From the NCBI GenBank assembly GCA_964418485.1, contig CAYQMH010000001.1, forward strand, positions 43,676-107,675: a DNA stretch of 64,000 nt, given 5' to 3'. This document shows, piece by piece, positions 49,646 to 57,445 of the stretch. The DNA comes from JAFGHJ01 sp964418485. Its GTDB lineage: Bacteria > Hydrothermota > UBA3072. Below the pieces are notes generated by a model. That model saw only the letters and a program-made list of their open reading frames with translations. It did not search any database and was not told where the DNA came from. Made by a program: the position numbers and the translations under genes. Numbering within the stretch: the first letter of the stretch is position 1; the number at the start of each line of letters is the position of its first letter.

Positions 49646-50848
49646 ATGAAATATTTAGTGTTTTTAGCGGATGGAATGGCGGATGAGCCTATCGCCGAAT
49701 TAGACGGTAAAACTCCTCTTGAGGTGGCGAATACCCCGTCTCTTGATGCTCTTGCGGAGAAAGGTGCACAGGGTACGCTTCTTACCATACCGAAACCTTT
49801 TCCGTCTTCCAGTGATGCTGCGAATCTGTCGGTCCTGGGATATGACCTTTCAAGAAACTACTGCGGAAGAGGTCCGATTGAGGCAGCAAGTAAAGATATC
49901 GAGTTGGAAGAGGATGAAGTAGCCTTCCGTTGTAATCTTGTAACGATAAGGGAAGAAATTTTGGAAGATTACTCTGCAGGCCAAATTGATCAGAGAAGCG
50001 CGGAAGATTTGATTGAATTTTTGAATAAAAAATTCGGAAATGGAAGGGTTCGCTTTTATGCCGGGGTTAGTTACAGGAACCTTTTGATTCTTAGAGGAAA
50101 GGAATTTTCAGATAAAATAGGATATCATAAGCCGGATTCTAATCAGGGTAAAAAATGGAGAGATATTTTACCGTATGCACAGAGTGATGAAGGCAAAGTG
50201 ACTGCCGGGGTTATTAATAAATTAATTAATGATAGTATCGGAATTTTAGCAAATGCTTCTGCCAATATTAATCTTATAAACAATAACAAAAGACCTGCCA
50301 ACTGTATCTGGCCCTGGAGTCCGGGAAGAAAACCGCATTTTGAATCATTCGAAGATAAGTATCATAAGAAAGGTGCAGTGATATCCGCTGTGGATGTGAT
50401 TCTTGGAATCGGTAAATTGACCGGAATGGAGGCGATTAAACCTGATGGCGCAACCGGTTTTATAGATACTAATTACGAGAACAAGGTCGATGTTGCGCTT
50501 AATGCTTTAAAAAAGAATGATTTTGTTTATCTACATCTTGAAGCTATCGATGAATGTTCCCACATGGGCGATCTCGCTTTAAAAATAAAAGCGATAGAGG
50601 AATTCGACGAAAAGATAGTAAGACCTATTTTGGAAGAAATCGATAAAGAAGTTACGATTGGAGTTCTTCCGGACCATCCGGTGCCAATAAAATTACGTAA
50701 ACATACCAGAACTCCCGTTCCTTTTCTTATTTCGGGGGAAAATGTACCGAGGGATGGTAATACTGAATATTCGGAAAAGACTGCCGCGAAGGGTGGTTTG
50801 GGGCATTTGGATAAGTATACTTTCCTGGATACGCTGTTTAAGTACTAA
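49646..50848 (+). CDS. apgM: Cofactor-independent phosphoglycerate mutase, archaeal type (ApgM)
   Basis: Interconverts 3- and 2-phosphoglycerate, completing lower glycolysis with gap/pgk/tpiA; about 400 residues, alkaline-phosphatase fold. Metal and nucleophile region FLADGMADEPIAELDGKTPL, phosphoserine Ser in PKPFPSSSDAANLSVLGYD, NCGR-like RNYCGRGPIEA, HLEAIDECSHMGD, LPDHPVPIKLRKHTRTPVPF and GGLGHLDKYTFLDTLF. Length and motifs match archaeal-type aPGAM rather than the ~510-residue bacterial iPGM. A homoserine-kinase-like paralogue (ThrH-type) is a less likely reading. Confidence 0.9.
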   Translation: MKYLVFLADGMADEPIAELDGKTPLEVANTPSLDALAEKGAQGTLLTIPKPFPSSSDAANLSVLGYDLSRNYCGRGPIEAASKDIELEEDEVAFRCNLVTIREEILEDYSAGQIDQRSAEDLIEFLNKKFGNGRVRFYAGVSYRNLLILRGKEFSDKIGYHKPDSNQGKKWRDILPYAQSDEGKVTAGVINKLINDSIGILANASANINLINNNKRPANCIWPWSPGRKPHFESFEDKYHKKGAVISAVDVILGIGKLTGMEAIKPDGATGFIDTNYENKVDVALNALKKNDFVYLHLEAIDECSHMGDLALKIKAIEEFDEKIVRPILEEIDKEVTIGVLPDHPVPIKLRKHTRTPVPFLISGENVPRDGNTEYSEKTAAKGGLGHLDKYTFLDTLFKY

Positions 50849-50854
50849 TTTTTT

Positions 50855-50990
50855 GAACCACAAAGTACACAAAGAGCACAAAGCCCTCTACACCCAACAC
50901 CAAAACTAAATATGTTTGTTTAAAAACTCCCATCCCACAACTCCAAATTAATCTCACACAGAGACACGGAGAGCACAAAAACCCAAAACA
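50855..50990. repeat. Left-half word array
   Basis: ACCACAAAGTACACAAAGAG, C-rich ACACCCAACACC, CCCATCCCACAACTCC and CACACAGAGACACGGAGAG words between apgM and the minus-strand transporter gene. Confidence 0.6.
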
Positions 50991-51039
50991 ATAAACTGTT
51001 GAAGCGGTTTATAGTTATTGGTCAATTTGGTTTAAAAAA

Positions 51040-51381
51040 TTACTTTGCTATCAGGTAAACTCCAAGTATTATGAGAATTATGCCCGCAGTATTGGAAATA
51101 TTTGCTTTTTCTCCTAAAAAAAATACGCCAATAAGCAAGCCCCAGATAAAGGTTGTAGCATATACAGGATATACAACCGTTAAGGGAGCTCCTATACGGA
51201 ATGCGATAATAAAGAGAAACATGATTGTAATGTAACATAACACTCCAAGTATTATCCTGTAATTGGTAAACCATGAGAAAATATTTCCTTCGTCAGATTC
51301 GGCACCCGTCTTGTATAAATATTGTCCGAGTGCTCCCAGTAGTGCAGCAATTAAGAAAAGAAGTACCGGCTTATAGTTCAT
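51040..51381 (-). CDS. Small four-helix DMT/SMR-type transporter
   Basis: Integral membrane protein, 113 residues with four helices (PVLLFLIAALLGALGQYLY, IILGVLCYITIMFLFIIAF, VVYPVYATTFIWGLLIGVF, TAGIILIILGVYLI). It resembles EmrE/ArnE-like half-transporters of the drug/metabolite superfamily, working as dimers; lipid-linked sugar flipping is one known use. The start overlaps the end of the acyltransferase gene by 11 bp, making it the last gene of a phospholipid operon and suggesting a lipid-related substrate. The membrane-embedded Glu of EmrE helix 1 is not clearly placed. Confidence 0.7.
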   Translation of the reverse strand: MNYKPVLLFLIAALLGALGQYLYKTGAESDEGNIFSWFTNYRIILGVLCYITIMFLFIIAFRIGAPLTVVYPVYATTFIWGLLIGVFFLGEKANISNTAGIILIILGVYLIAK

Positions 51382-52111
51382 TATTTGACTCCTTACTGTA
51401 AAGTTTTGGGATTTTTACAATTTCTCTGTAAAGTCTATTGGCAATTTTATCATAATTCTGTTCATCTTTAAAGAATTTGGCGTATTTAAGGGGAGAACCG
51501 AATTGTATCTCCAGTGGACCTCTTCTTGGGAATTTTGTTCCGCGATTCATACAATTATAGGTACCTTTGATATAAACAGGAAGTACTTCTGCTTTTGTTT
51601 TCTTTATTAAAAGACTGACTCCCGGTTTGAATTTATTGATTTTCCCATCTCTACTTCTTGTCCCTTCGGGGAAAATAATTATGCTGCCGCCTTCTTTTAG
51701 CGATTTTGAAATCATTCCAATGGAAGTTAAATCGGCAGTTTTTCTATTTATAGGGATAATATTGCAAAGGAGATGAGTTGAGATTCTTACCAATGGATTT
51801 GAGAAAAAGTAATCAATAGCAGCTATTGCTCTAATTTTATTTACGCTATCTAGAGAGAAACATGCGAGTATCAGAGGAGTATCGAGGTGACTTGAATGGT
51901 TGGCTATAATAATGTATGAGTTTTTTGAATAGTACGGTTTATAGCCCCTGATTTTCAATTTGTGAAAGATATTAAAGTAAAATCTAATAAAAATATAAAA
52001 TAAAGGACGGAGGAATCTAGTGAAGACATTATTACTAACCAGGTCATAAGCTGTAGGAGGTGGTTCGAAATTCCACCACTCTTCTTCTGTCTGTGAATTA
52101 GACAATTCCAT
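51371..52111 (-). CDS. plsC: 1-acyl-sn-glycerol-3-phosphate acyltransferase family protein (PlsC-like)
   Basis: Membrane-associated lysophosphatidate acyltransferase family, 246 residues. The catalytic HX4D box is IIANHSSHLDTPLI, the glycerophosphate-binding box is FPEGTRSRDGKI, and VLPVYIKGTYNCM forms the later block. One hydrophobic stretch before the HX4D anchors it to the inner leaflet. The start overlaps the CdsA-like gene by 14 bp. With that gene it would make phosphatidate and then CDP-diacylglycerol. Exact acceptor unproven; it may serve a special lipid given the unusual first gene of the operon. Confidence 0.88.
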   Translation of the reverse strand: MELSNSQTEEEWWNFEPPPTAYDLVSNNVFTRFLRPLFYIFIRFYFNIFHKLKIRGYKPYYSKNSYIIIANHSSHLDTPLILACFSLDSVNKIRAIAAIDYFFSNPLVRISTHLLCNIIPINRKTADLTSIGMISKSLKEGGSIIIFPEGTRSRDGKINKFKPGVSLLIKKTKAEVLPVYIKGTYNCMNRGTKFPRRGPLEIQFGSPLKYAKFFKDEQNYDKIANRLYREIVKIPKLYSKESNNEL

Positions 52112-53006
52112 AGAAAAGGTTTACAAGATGGAAAAATAGAGGTGCAACAAAGACGACGCTATCAAATCTGTCCATAAGTCCTCCGTGACCGGGTAAAATT
52201 TTACCAAAATCCTTTATCTGCAGGTCTCTCTTGATAAATGACATCACCAGGTCTCCGCAGGTACCTCCTACTGATATTATAGCTGCATAAATGATTCTAT
52301 GCAGTGGGGTGAATTGTGGGGTTATTGGTTTTAGGAGAAATGATAAACCTATTACAACTAGTAATCCTCCCAGAAAACCCTCATTGGTTTTGTTAGGACT
52401 TATTCCTGGAAGGAGTTTGTGTTTCCCGAAGAGCTTACCAAATATATAGGCACTGGCATCATTTACTTCTGTAAGAATCAACAGAAAGAATATATAAGCT
52501 ACTCCGTTGTCTACATTCTTAAGGAAAGCAATATGAGCAAAAAACCAACCAAAGTAGATTACTCCTAGTATTGCGAGGCAGGACTTTTGAATCATGTGTT
52601 CGAATTCGCCGCGCATTATGGGAATTAGAAGAGAGAAGACTATAAGGTAAATTGGCATAACCTGGAAAAGTCCGAAGCGGTTATAAAAAACCACTGCAAA
52701 TGTCGCTGATATTCCGAAGTAACAGAAGATAGAGTAGTATTTGTCTTTCCATAATCCGACCACATTTGCATATTCTCTGTACGCTAAAAGAGATATAATA
52801 AATATTACTGTTTGAAATAAGATGGTTGAATAGATAAGAGGAATAAGTATGGGGGGAATTATCAAGAACCAGGTAAAATATCTTACCCATATTTTTTTTA
52901 CAGATTTTTGTTTTAATTTAAGAATTAATGTCACAATAAGAAGAATTACTGCGTACCCAGTGAGAATTAGACCTATTGTTAATAATATGTTTTTTGTTAC
53001 ATCCAC
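52098..53006 (-). CDS. cdsA: Phosphatidate cytidylyltransferase (CdsA family)
   Basis: Inner-membrane enzyme making CDP-diacylglycerol from phosphatidate and CTP, 302 residues with eight or so helices. The family signature is intact near the C terminus: SFIKRDLQIKDFGKILPGHG followed by GLMDRFDS. GISPNKTNEGFLGG and GGTCGDLVMSF are the two preceding conserved blocks. It lies 19 bp after the CDP-alcohol transferase gene and overlaps plsC. It may be the housekeeping CdsA or a dedicated YnbB-like paralogue; one copy in the window does not tell. Confidence 0.92.
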   Translation of the reverse strand: MDVTKNILLTIGLILTGYAVILLIVTLILKLKQKSVKKIWVRYFTWFLIIPPILIPLIYSTILFQTVIFIISLLAYREYANVVGLWKDKYYSIFCYFGISATFAVVFYNRFGLFQVMPIYLIVFSLLIPIMRGEFEHMIQKSCLAILGVIYFGWFFAHIAFLKNVDNGVAYIFFLLILTEVNDASAYIFGKLFGKHKLLPGISPNKTNEGFLGGLLVVIGLSFLLKPITPQFTPLHRIIYAAIISVGGTCGDLVMSFIKRDLQIKDFGKILPGHGGLMDRFDSVVFVAPLFFHLVNLFYGIV

Positions 53007-53025
53007 TATGGCTTCCTTGTATTTT

Positions 53026-53670
53026 TCAGGTGTTGCTAGATTCTATTCTGTTAATTTCCTTAATCATACCCATTACTCGTCTGATAATTGTGAGTTGCCC
53101 CAGGATTATAAATAATAACATGCATAGTTCCATTACAGTAAATCTGAAATTCTCGATCCAGCCAGGTTTTGTTTTTATTAAGATGAACTGAATAAGTGAA
53201 AAAACCATGACTATTACAAGCCGGTCGACTTTATCCAGAGGTCCTTGCTGTTGCCAGGAAACCCCCAGTGCTTTACCGAGTATTCCCGAATAACTGATAA
53301 GGAGTACAGTTACGGTGGCGATTATTCCAATTTTGATATTACAGAGAGAGGAAAACGATATGCCTATTAAATAGAACATATCTGCATATCTATCGGGTAA
53401 AGCATTTACTATTTTCCCCTTCCTAGAAGTTCTTTCGATTTTTAAAGCAATGAGCCCGTCTAGAGTATTCAGTGTCATTCTAAGAAGAATAAGAAGGATA
53501 TTAAATATCAGAAAAATTGGAGTTTCACCTGACCTGTAATATAACATTCCAGTTGCAAAAGCGACGAGGAGAGCTATATAGCTGAAAATATCTGGATGAA
53601 TGAATTTCACTTTTTCTCCGAATGAATCAAGTACTTTTCGGTATGAATACTTTAATTCATGAAGTGCCAT
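53026..53670 (-). CDS. CDP-alcohol phosphatidyltransferase-family protein with altered active-site motif
   Basis: Membrane enzyme family that swaps CMP of a CDP-lipid for an alcohol head group; 214 residues, about six helices. The motif usually reads DxxDGxxAR-x8-GxxxDxxxD. Here it reads NTLDGLIAL, eight residues, GKIVNALPD: the first Asp is Asn, the Arg is Leu, the third Asp is Asn. From memory, E. coli YnbA shows the same two Asn changes, and ynbA is also next to a cdsA-like gene, so this may be that subfamily. First gene of a four-gene lipid operon. No Shine-Dalgarno sequence; the -10 is only 14 bp from the ATG. Confidence 0.78.
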   Translation of the reverse strand: MALHELKYSYRKVLDSFGEKVKFIHPDIFSYIALLVAFATGMLYYRSGETPIFLIFNILLILLRMTLNTLDGLIALKIERTSRKGKIVNALPDRYADMFYLIGISFSSLCNIKIGIIATVTVLLISYSGILGKALGVSWQQQGPLDKVDRLVIVMVFSLIQFILIKTKPGWIENFRFTVMELCMLLFIILGQLTIIRRVMGMIKEINRIESSNT

Positions 53671-53683
53671 TTTTGTTCTATAT

Positions 53684-53711
53684 ATTTTAGAAATTATTAA
53701 ATGGATGTCAA
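53684..53711 (-). promoter_or_regulatory. Promoter of the phospholipid operon
   Basis: Minus strand TTGACA (53706-53711), 16-nt spacer, TAAAAT (53684-53689). Transcript would begin only a few bases before the ATG at 53670. Confidence 0.6.
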
Positions 53712-53819
53712 GAGGGTTTATGTGTTGATTGTTTCTTTATAGGTTTCAGTAAAGTGATATTTTTTTTACTTAGTGCTATTTGTGTGAAATTTAGATAGTA
53801 GTAAGTAGTTGGTAGTTGG

Positions 53820-53960
53820 AAAAAATCAAAAATCTTTGTGGTCTTTGCGTGCTTTGTGTGATAAAAATTTGGGGTGAGGGGGAGGATGGTTTTTGAATCA
53901 AAAAATATTCTTTTTTCTCTGTGTGTTTTTTGTTTCTCTGTGCTCTCTGTGGTGAAATTT
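53820..53960. repeat. Right-half word array
   Basis: CTTTGTGGTCTTTGCGTGC, TTTGGGGTGAGGGGGAGG, CTCTGTGTG and CTCTGTGCTCTCTGTGG words up to the 3' end of the PHP gene. Confidence 0.65.
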
Positions 53961-54824
53961 TTAAAGTTCGACCCCTTCGACCGAAATCGGATGGGGTGCC
54001 CATGTTTTTTTGTGTGGAATATAAACTTCCTTATATCCGATGGCATTAAGGAGTATGGCGGCTTCTTTGAATTTGGCGGTTATTTGTTCCGGTCTGTGTG
54101 CGTCCGAGCATAAAGTTATAGGTATACGCATATCATATGCTTCTTCAAGTATCCAGATGCTTGGGTATAAGGAATCTGTCTTGCCTCTTGCGATTCCGCC
54201 GGTATTTACTTCTAAAATCGAATGTGATTTTGCGACCGCTTTTAAAGTATCGTGGACTTCCTGCCTGTACCATTTTTCTTCTTCGGAGAAGTATTTTTCT
54301 CCTTTGTTGTTCATTTTAATAAGATCGAGATGTGCCACTATATCGGGATTTTCTAATTTTAGCATGTTTCTTATAAGTTTGAAATAGTCCTTTACTACTT
54401 TTTTTATGTTTCCTTTGTAGATTTCGTCTAATCCTTTTTCAAAATTTTCCGGGCTTTCATCTATAGCCCAGCCTTTGTTTTTATGGAAAAAGTTAACAAA
54501 ATGGACTGACCCTATCAGGAAATCCAGTGCGGATAAATCTATTCCTTCTCTATAAAAAGAGTTTATAGAGGGAAGGAAGTCCATCTCTAATCCCAGAAGT
54601 ATCCTGATCTTATCTTTATATTTTTCCGAGAGAACTCGAACGGTTTTACAGTATTCTTTAAAATCTTCTTTTTTTACCACCCAATCTACAGGGAAAGGCA
54701 GAGGATTATGTGAACTAAAACCTAATATGGAAACGTCCTGTCTTAAGGCCTCTTTAACGTATTCTTCAATTTTTACGTTTCCGTCATCGAAATTTGAATG
54801 CGTATGAAAATTAACCCAACCCAT
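53961..54824 (-). CDS. PHP-domain phosphatase, histidinol-phosphatase (HisJ/HisK)-like
   Basis: Cytoplasmic metal-dependent phosphatase, about 287 residues. PHP metal ligands appear in VNFHTHSNFDDG, ILGFSSHNPLPFPV, GLEMDF, IGSVHFVNF, DIVAHLDLIKM and LCSDAHRP. The polyfunctional histidinol-phosphatase pattern (GWAIDESPENF, VNTGGIARG) favours histidinol phosphate as substrate, though no his genes are nearby. The start is ATG 54824 (MGWVNFHTH); the frame extends upstream only through CACAGAG repeat DNA. No good Shine-Dalgarno sequence because the repeat runs right up to the start. Confidence 0.83.
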   Translation of the reverse strand: MGWVNFHTHSNFDDGNVKIEEYVKEALRQDVSILGFSSHNPLPFPVDWVVKKEDFKEYCKTVRVLSEKYKDKIRILLGLEMDFLPSINSFYREGIDLSALDFLIGSVHFVNFFHKNKGWAIDESPENFEKGLDEIYKGNIKKVVKDYFKLIRNMLKLENPDIVAHLDLIKMNNKGEKYFSEEEKWYRQEVHDTLKAVAKSHSILEVNTGGIARGKTDSLYPSIWILEEAYDMRIPITLCSDAHRPEQITAKFKEAAILLNAIGYKEVYIPHKKTWAPHPISVEGVEL

Positions 54825-54825
54825 T

Positions 54826-54895
54826 TTTTTCTCTGTGTTCTCCGTGTTTTTATTTTTTAACATAATTATTTCTCTGTGTTCTCTGTGGTCAATCT
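54826..54895. repeat. Short word array abutting two genes
   Basis: CTCTGTGTTCTCCGTG and CTCTGTGTTCTCTGTGG between the PHP start codon and the ychF stop codon. It appears to have replaced the PHP upstream region. Confidence 0.6.
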
Positions 54896-54903
54896 TTTTC
54901 TTT

Positions 54904-56013
54904 CTATACCTTAAAATGGAACAAAATAACATCGCCGTCTTTAACCTCATAGTCTTTACCTTCGATTCTAACTTTGCCGTGTTCTTTTATGTGTGCTTTG
55001 GATCCGTATTCGAATAAATCGTTACAGGGGAAAACTTCCGCTTTAATAAAACCTTCTTCGAAATCAGTATGAATGATACCCGCCGCGGCAGGCGCTTTTG
55101 TTCCTTTTTTAAACATCCAGGCACGGACTTCTTTACCGTTTTCCGTAAAAAAAGTCTCTAATCCTAATAGTTCGTATGCGGTTTTTATAAGACGGTTAAG
55201 AGCTAAATCCGCAAGACCAAGCATTTCCATAAATTCTTTTTTTTCTCTTTCATCTTTAATCGAAGCGATTTCCTGTTCGTCTTTGCCGCAAATTTCAATT
55301 ACGGATGCATTCTCCTTTTTTGCGTAACTCTTTACCGATTCGGTAAATTTATTGGCACTATTTATGCTGTTTTCGTCGATATTGCAAACGTATAAAACTT
55401 TCTTTGTGGTCAGAAGATTTAAATCTTTTACTAATTTTTTCTCTTCGTCTTTTAGCTCTGTATTCTTTACGGATACGCCCTTTTTTAATTTCCCCTCTAA
55501 TTTCTCAAGCAGGGCTACCGTGTCCCCCGCATTCTTCTTTAATTTTTGGTCCTGACTTTTGAGTAATTTAATGTTTTTTTGTAAGCTTTTTTCTACAGTC
55601 TGGAGATCGGCAAGTATTAGTTCCATATTGATTACCTCAATGTCGCGTGTAGGATCAATGTTTTCATAAGGATGAGCAACATCCGGGTCTTCAAAACATC
55701 TAACTATGTGAATTATAACATTTACTTCTCTGATATGGCTTAAAAACTGGTTTCCCAGTCCTTCCCCTTTTGAAGCTCCTTCAACAAGACCTGCTATATC
55801 GACAAATTCTACGGTTGCCGGTATTCTTTTTTCTATGTTTAATATATCGGCTATTTTAGTTAGTCGTTCATCGGGTACTTCAACCATACCCAGGTTGGGT
55901 TCGATAGTACAGAATGGATAGTTTTCTGCCTTTACCGAAAGACAGGTTAGGGCAGAAAATATAGTAGACTTTCCAACATTCGGTAGTCCGATAATTCCAC
56001 AATTTAAACTCAT
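54904..56013 (-). CDS. ychF: Ribosome-associated Obg-family ATPase YchF
   Basis: Conserved P-loop NTPase that binds ribosomes and influences translation and stress responses, 369 residues. G1 GIIGLPNVGKSTIFSALT, G2/switch I FCTIEPNLGMV, G3 FVDIAGLVEGASKGEGLGNQ, G4 VLYVCNIDEN (NxxE rather than NKxD, indicating ATP preference). A coiled-coil insertion lies in the middle and a TGS-like C-terminal domain at the end (AAGIIHTDFEEGFIKAEVF, YEVKDGDVILFHF). Normal length. Confidence 0.96.
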   Translation of the reverse strand: MSLNCGIIGLPNVGKSTIFSALTCLSVKAENYPFCTIEPNLGMVEVPDERLTKIADILNIEKRIPATVEFVDIAGLVEGASKGEGLGNQFLSHIREVNVIIHIVRCFEDPDVAHPYENIDPTRDIEVINMELILADLQTVEKSLQKNIKLLKSQDQKLKKNAGDTVALLEKLEGKLKKGVSVKNTELKDEEKKLVKDLNLLTTKKVLYVCNIDENSINSANKFTESVKSYAKKENASVIEICGKDEQEIASIKDEREKKEFMEMLGLADLALNRLIKTAYELLGLETFFTENGKEVRAWMFKKGTKAPAAAGIIHTDFEEGFIKAEVFPCNDLFEYGSKAHIKEHGKVRIEGKDYEVKDGDVILFHFKV

Positions 56014-56069
56014 AATCTTTCTAAGGGTAATATTATCATTTTTTTCTTAATTGTCAAACTGTAAAGTTA

Positions 56070-56228
56070 ACCACATAGCCCATAGAGATTTTTACGGTTT
56101 TCCCCAAACATCCCGTTTTTTAACAACAAATAGCACAAATTTCACAAATGAGTTAAAAGTAGTTATTGTTTTAAAAAATAGTTTTTTTGCCTTTATTCGT
56201 GCTATTAGTGTGATTCGTTGTTGCTCTT
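56070..56228. repeat. Complete small palindromic array
   Basis: Left half ACCACATAGCCCATAGAG, C-rich CCCCAAACATCCC, AACAACAAATAGCACAAAT; right half TTCGTGCTATTAGTGTGATT and CGTTGTTGC. Confidence 0.65.
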
Positions 56229-56250
56229 TTTTTGTTTCGGTCTTTGATTT

Positions 56251-57363
56251 TTAAATTTTTTTAGCTAATTCTTCCAGCTCCGAGTAATGCTCGAATAGTG
56301 AACATGCAAGTTTTTCTCTCTTTAAGAGGTTGCCTCTTGCCCGAATTGCTTTTAGGAAAGGAGATTCGCAGGCTGCTTTTAGCCCACCCTTTCGGATATT
56401 TTCGAGGGAAATGTTAATAAACGGGCAGGGTTCGATGCCGCCCTCGGAATTAATATGTAAAGATTGAATTCCGGCTGCCGTACAACTATTTTCTTCGCCG
56501 TATTCGTCTTGAGGAAATTGAACCAGCACAATCGGCTTTCTTATTCTGAAATCCATGACTTTTTTTCGAAATGAGTTTCTTTCCTCTTCACTTAAGACCC
56601 AATCTAATTTCGGATTTTGTCCGCAGGGTACGTATTCCGTAAAATAACCGATAGAGCATCCAATATCTATCATACTGTCTATAAATGTATCGGTTTCAAA
56701 AGTCCTTGAATTTTTGGAAGTATTTGTTACTGCGAAACCAAAACATGCACCTGTTTCCCGCAATAATTGCATCGCTCTAAGAGCTATTTTATGCGATCCT
56801 TTTTTTCTTCTGTCGTCAGTATATTTCTCAAAACCTTCGATGCTGACGAGTTGTATTATGTTACCGCTTTTTGCTATACGTTTTGCAAGTTTAGGAGTCA
56901 TTTTTGAACCGTTCGTTATAGCAACAAAAAGAAGTTTTTTATGCTTTTCCATAAGTTCGATTGTATCATTTCGCAGGTACGGTTCTCCGCCTGTGACAAC
57001 AATGGAAAGAACTCCGAGATCTGTTGCCTCCGCGTAAAGAGAATCAAGCTCCTTTGTCGTGAGTTCATTATCCGATTTTTTGTCTCTTGAATAACAGCCT
57101 TTACAGTTATAATTACAGCGCATTGTAGGACTTATTGCTACCACAGCCGGTATATTGCCGCCGGTAAATTTCTGCTTTTTTGATTTTCTACTTTTTGCAA
57201 GTAAAAGTCTGATTCCGACTCTTAAGAAAAAAAATACCCCTCTGGGACTCGAACGTCCCCACATCCATATTGCGGAACGTACAAATTCTCCGATTCCTTT
57301 TTGTTTTGATTTTATGTTTTTATTCAAATTTTCCTCTTTAGAATTTATTGAAAGATAGTCCAA
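56251..57363 (-). CDS. Radical SAM protein with C-terminal SPASM-like cysteines
   Basis: Cytoplasmic [4Fe-4S]/SAM radical enzyme of unknown substrate, about 370 residues. The cluster motif is TMRCNYNCKGCYSRDKK (CX3CX2C) near residue 90, with SIVVTGGEPYLRND (GGE) and the barrel strands VAITNGSKMT and VSIEGFE after it. Further cysteines lie in the last third (ENSCTAAGIQ, GGIEPCPFIN), as in SPASM-like maturases. The N-terminal ~85 residues contain an amphipathic or membrane-near helix (GVFFFLRVGIRLLL). The start is uncertain: TTG 57363 coincides with the expected transcription start of an extended -10 (TGCTATAAT, hexamer 57370-57375). Confidence 0.82.
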   Translation of the reverse strand: MDYLSINSKEENLNKNIKSKQKGIGEFVRSAIWMWGRSSPRGVFFFLRVGIRLLLAKSRKSKKQKFTGGNIPAVVAISPTMRCNYNCKGCYSRDKKSDNELTTKELDSLYAEATDLGVLSIVVTGGEPYLRNDTIELMEKHKKLLFVAITNGSKMTPKLAKRIAKSGNIIQLVSIEGFEKYTDDRRKKGSHKIALRAMQLLRETGACFGFAVTNTSKNSRTFETDTFIDSMIDIGCSIGYFTEYVPCGQNPKLDWVLSEEERNSFRKKVMDFRIRKPIVLVQFPQDEYGEENSCTAAGIQSLHINSEGGIEPCPFINISLENIRKGGLKAACESPFLKAIRARGNLLKREKLACSLFEHYSELEELAKKI

Positions 57364-57445
57364 AACCTTATTATAGCAACCCTATTTGGCGTACTTGACA
57401 TAGTGAATATATCGTATTAGTTTATAGATGAAATGAGGTGCTGAA

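Noticed and set aside
53708..54046. Open frames translating the CACAGAG-type arrays (peptides such as NFTTESTEKQKTH)
   Set aside because: They are only readings of the repeat words; the same peptides arise in several gaps and no start signal or conserved domain is present.
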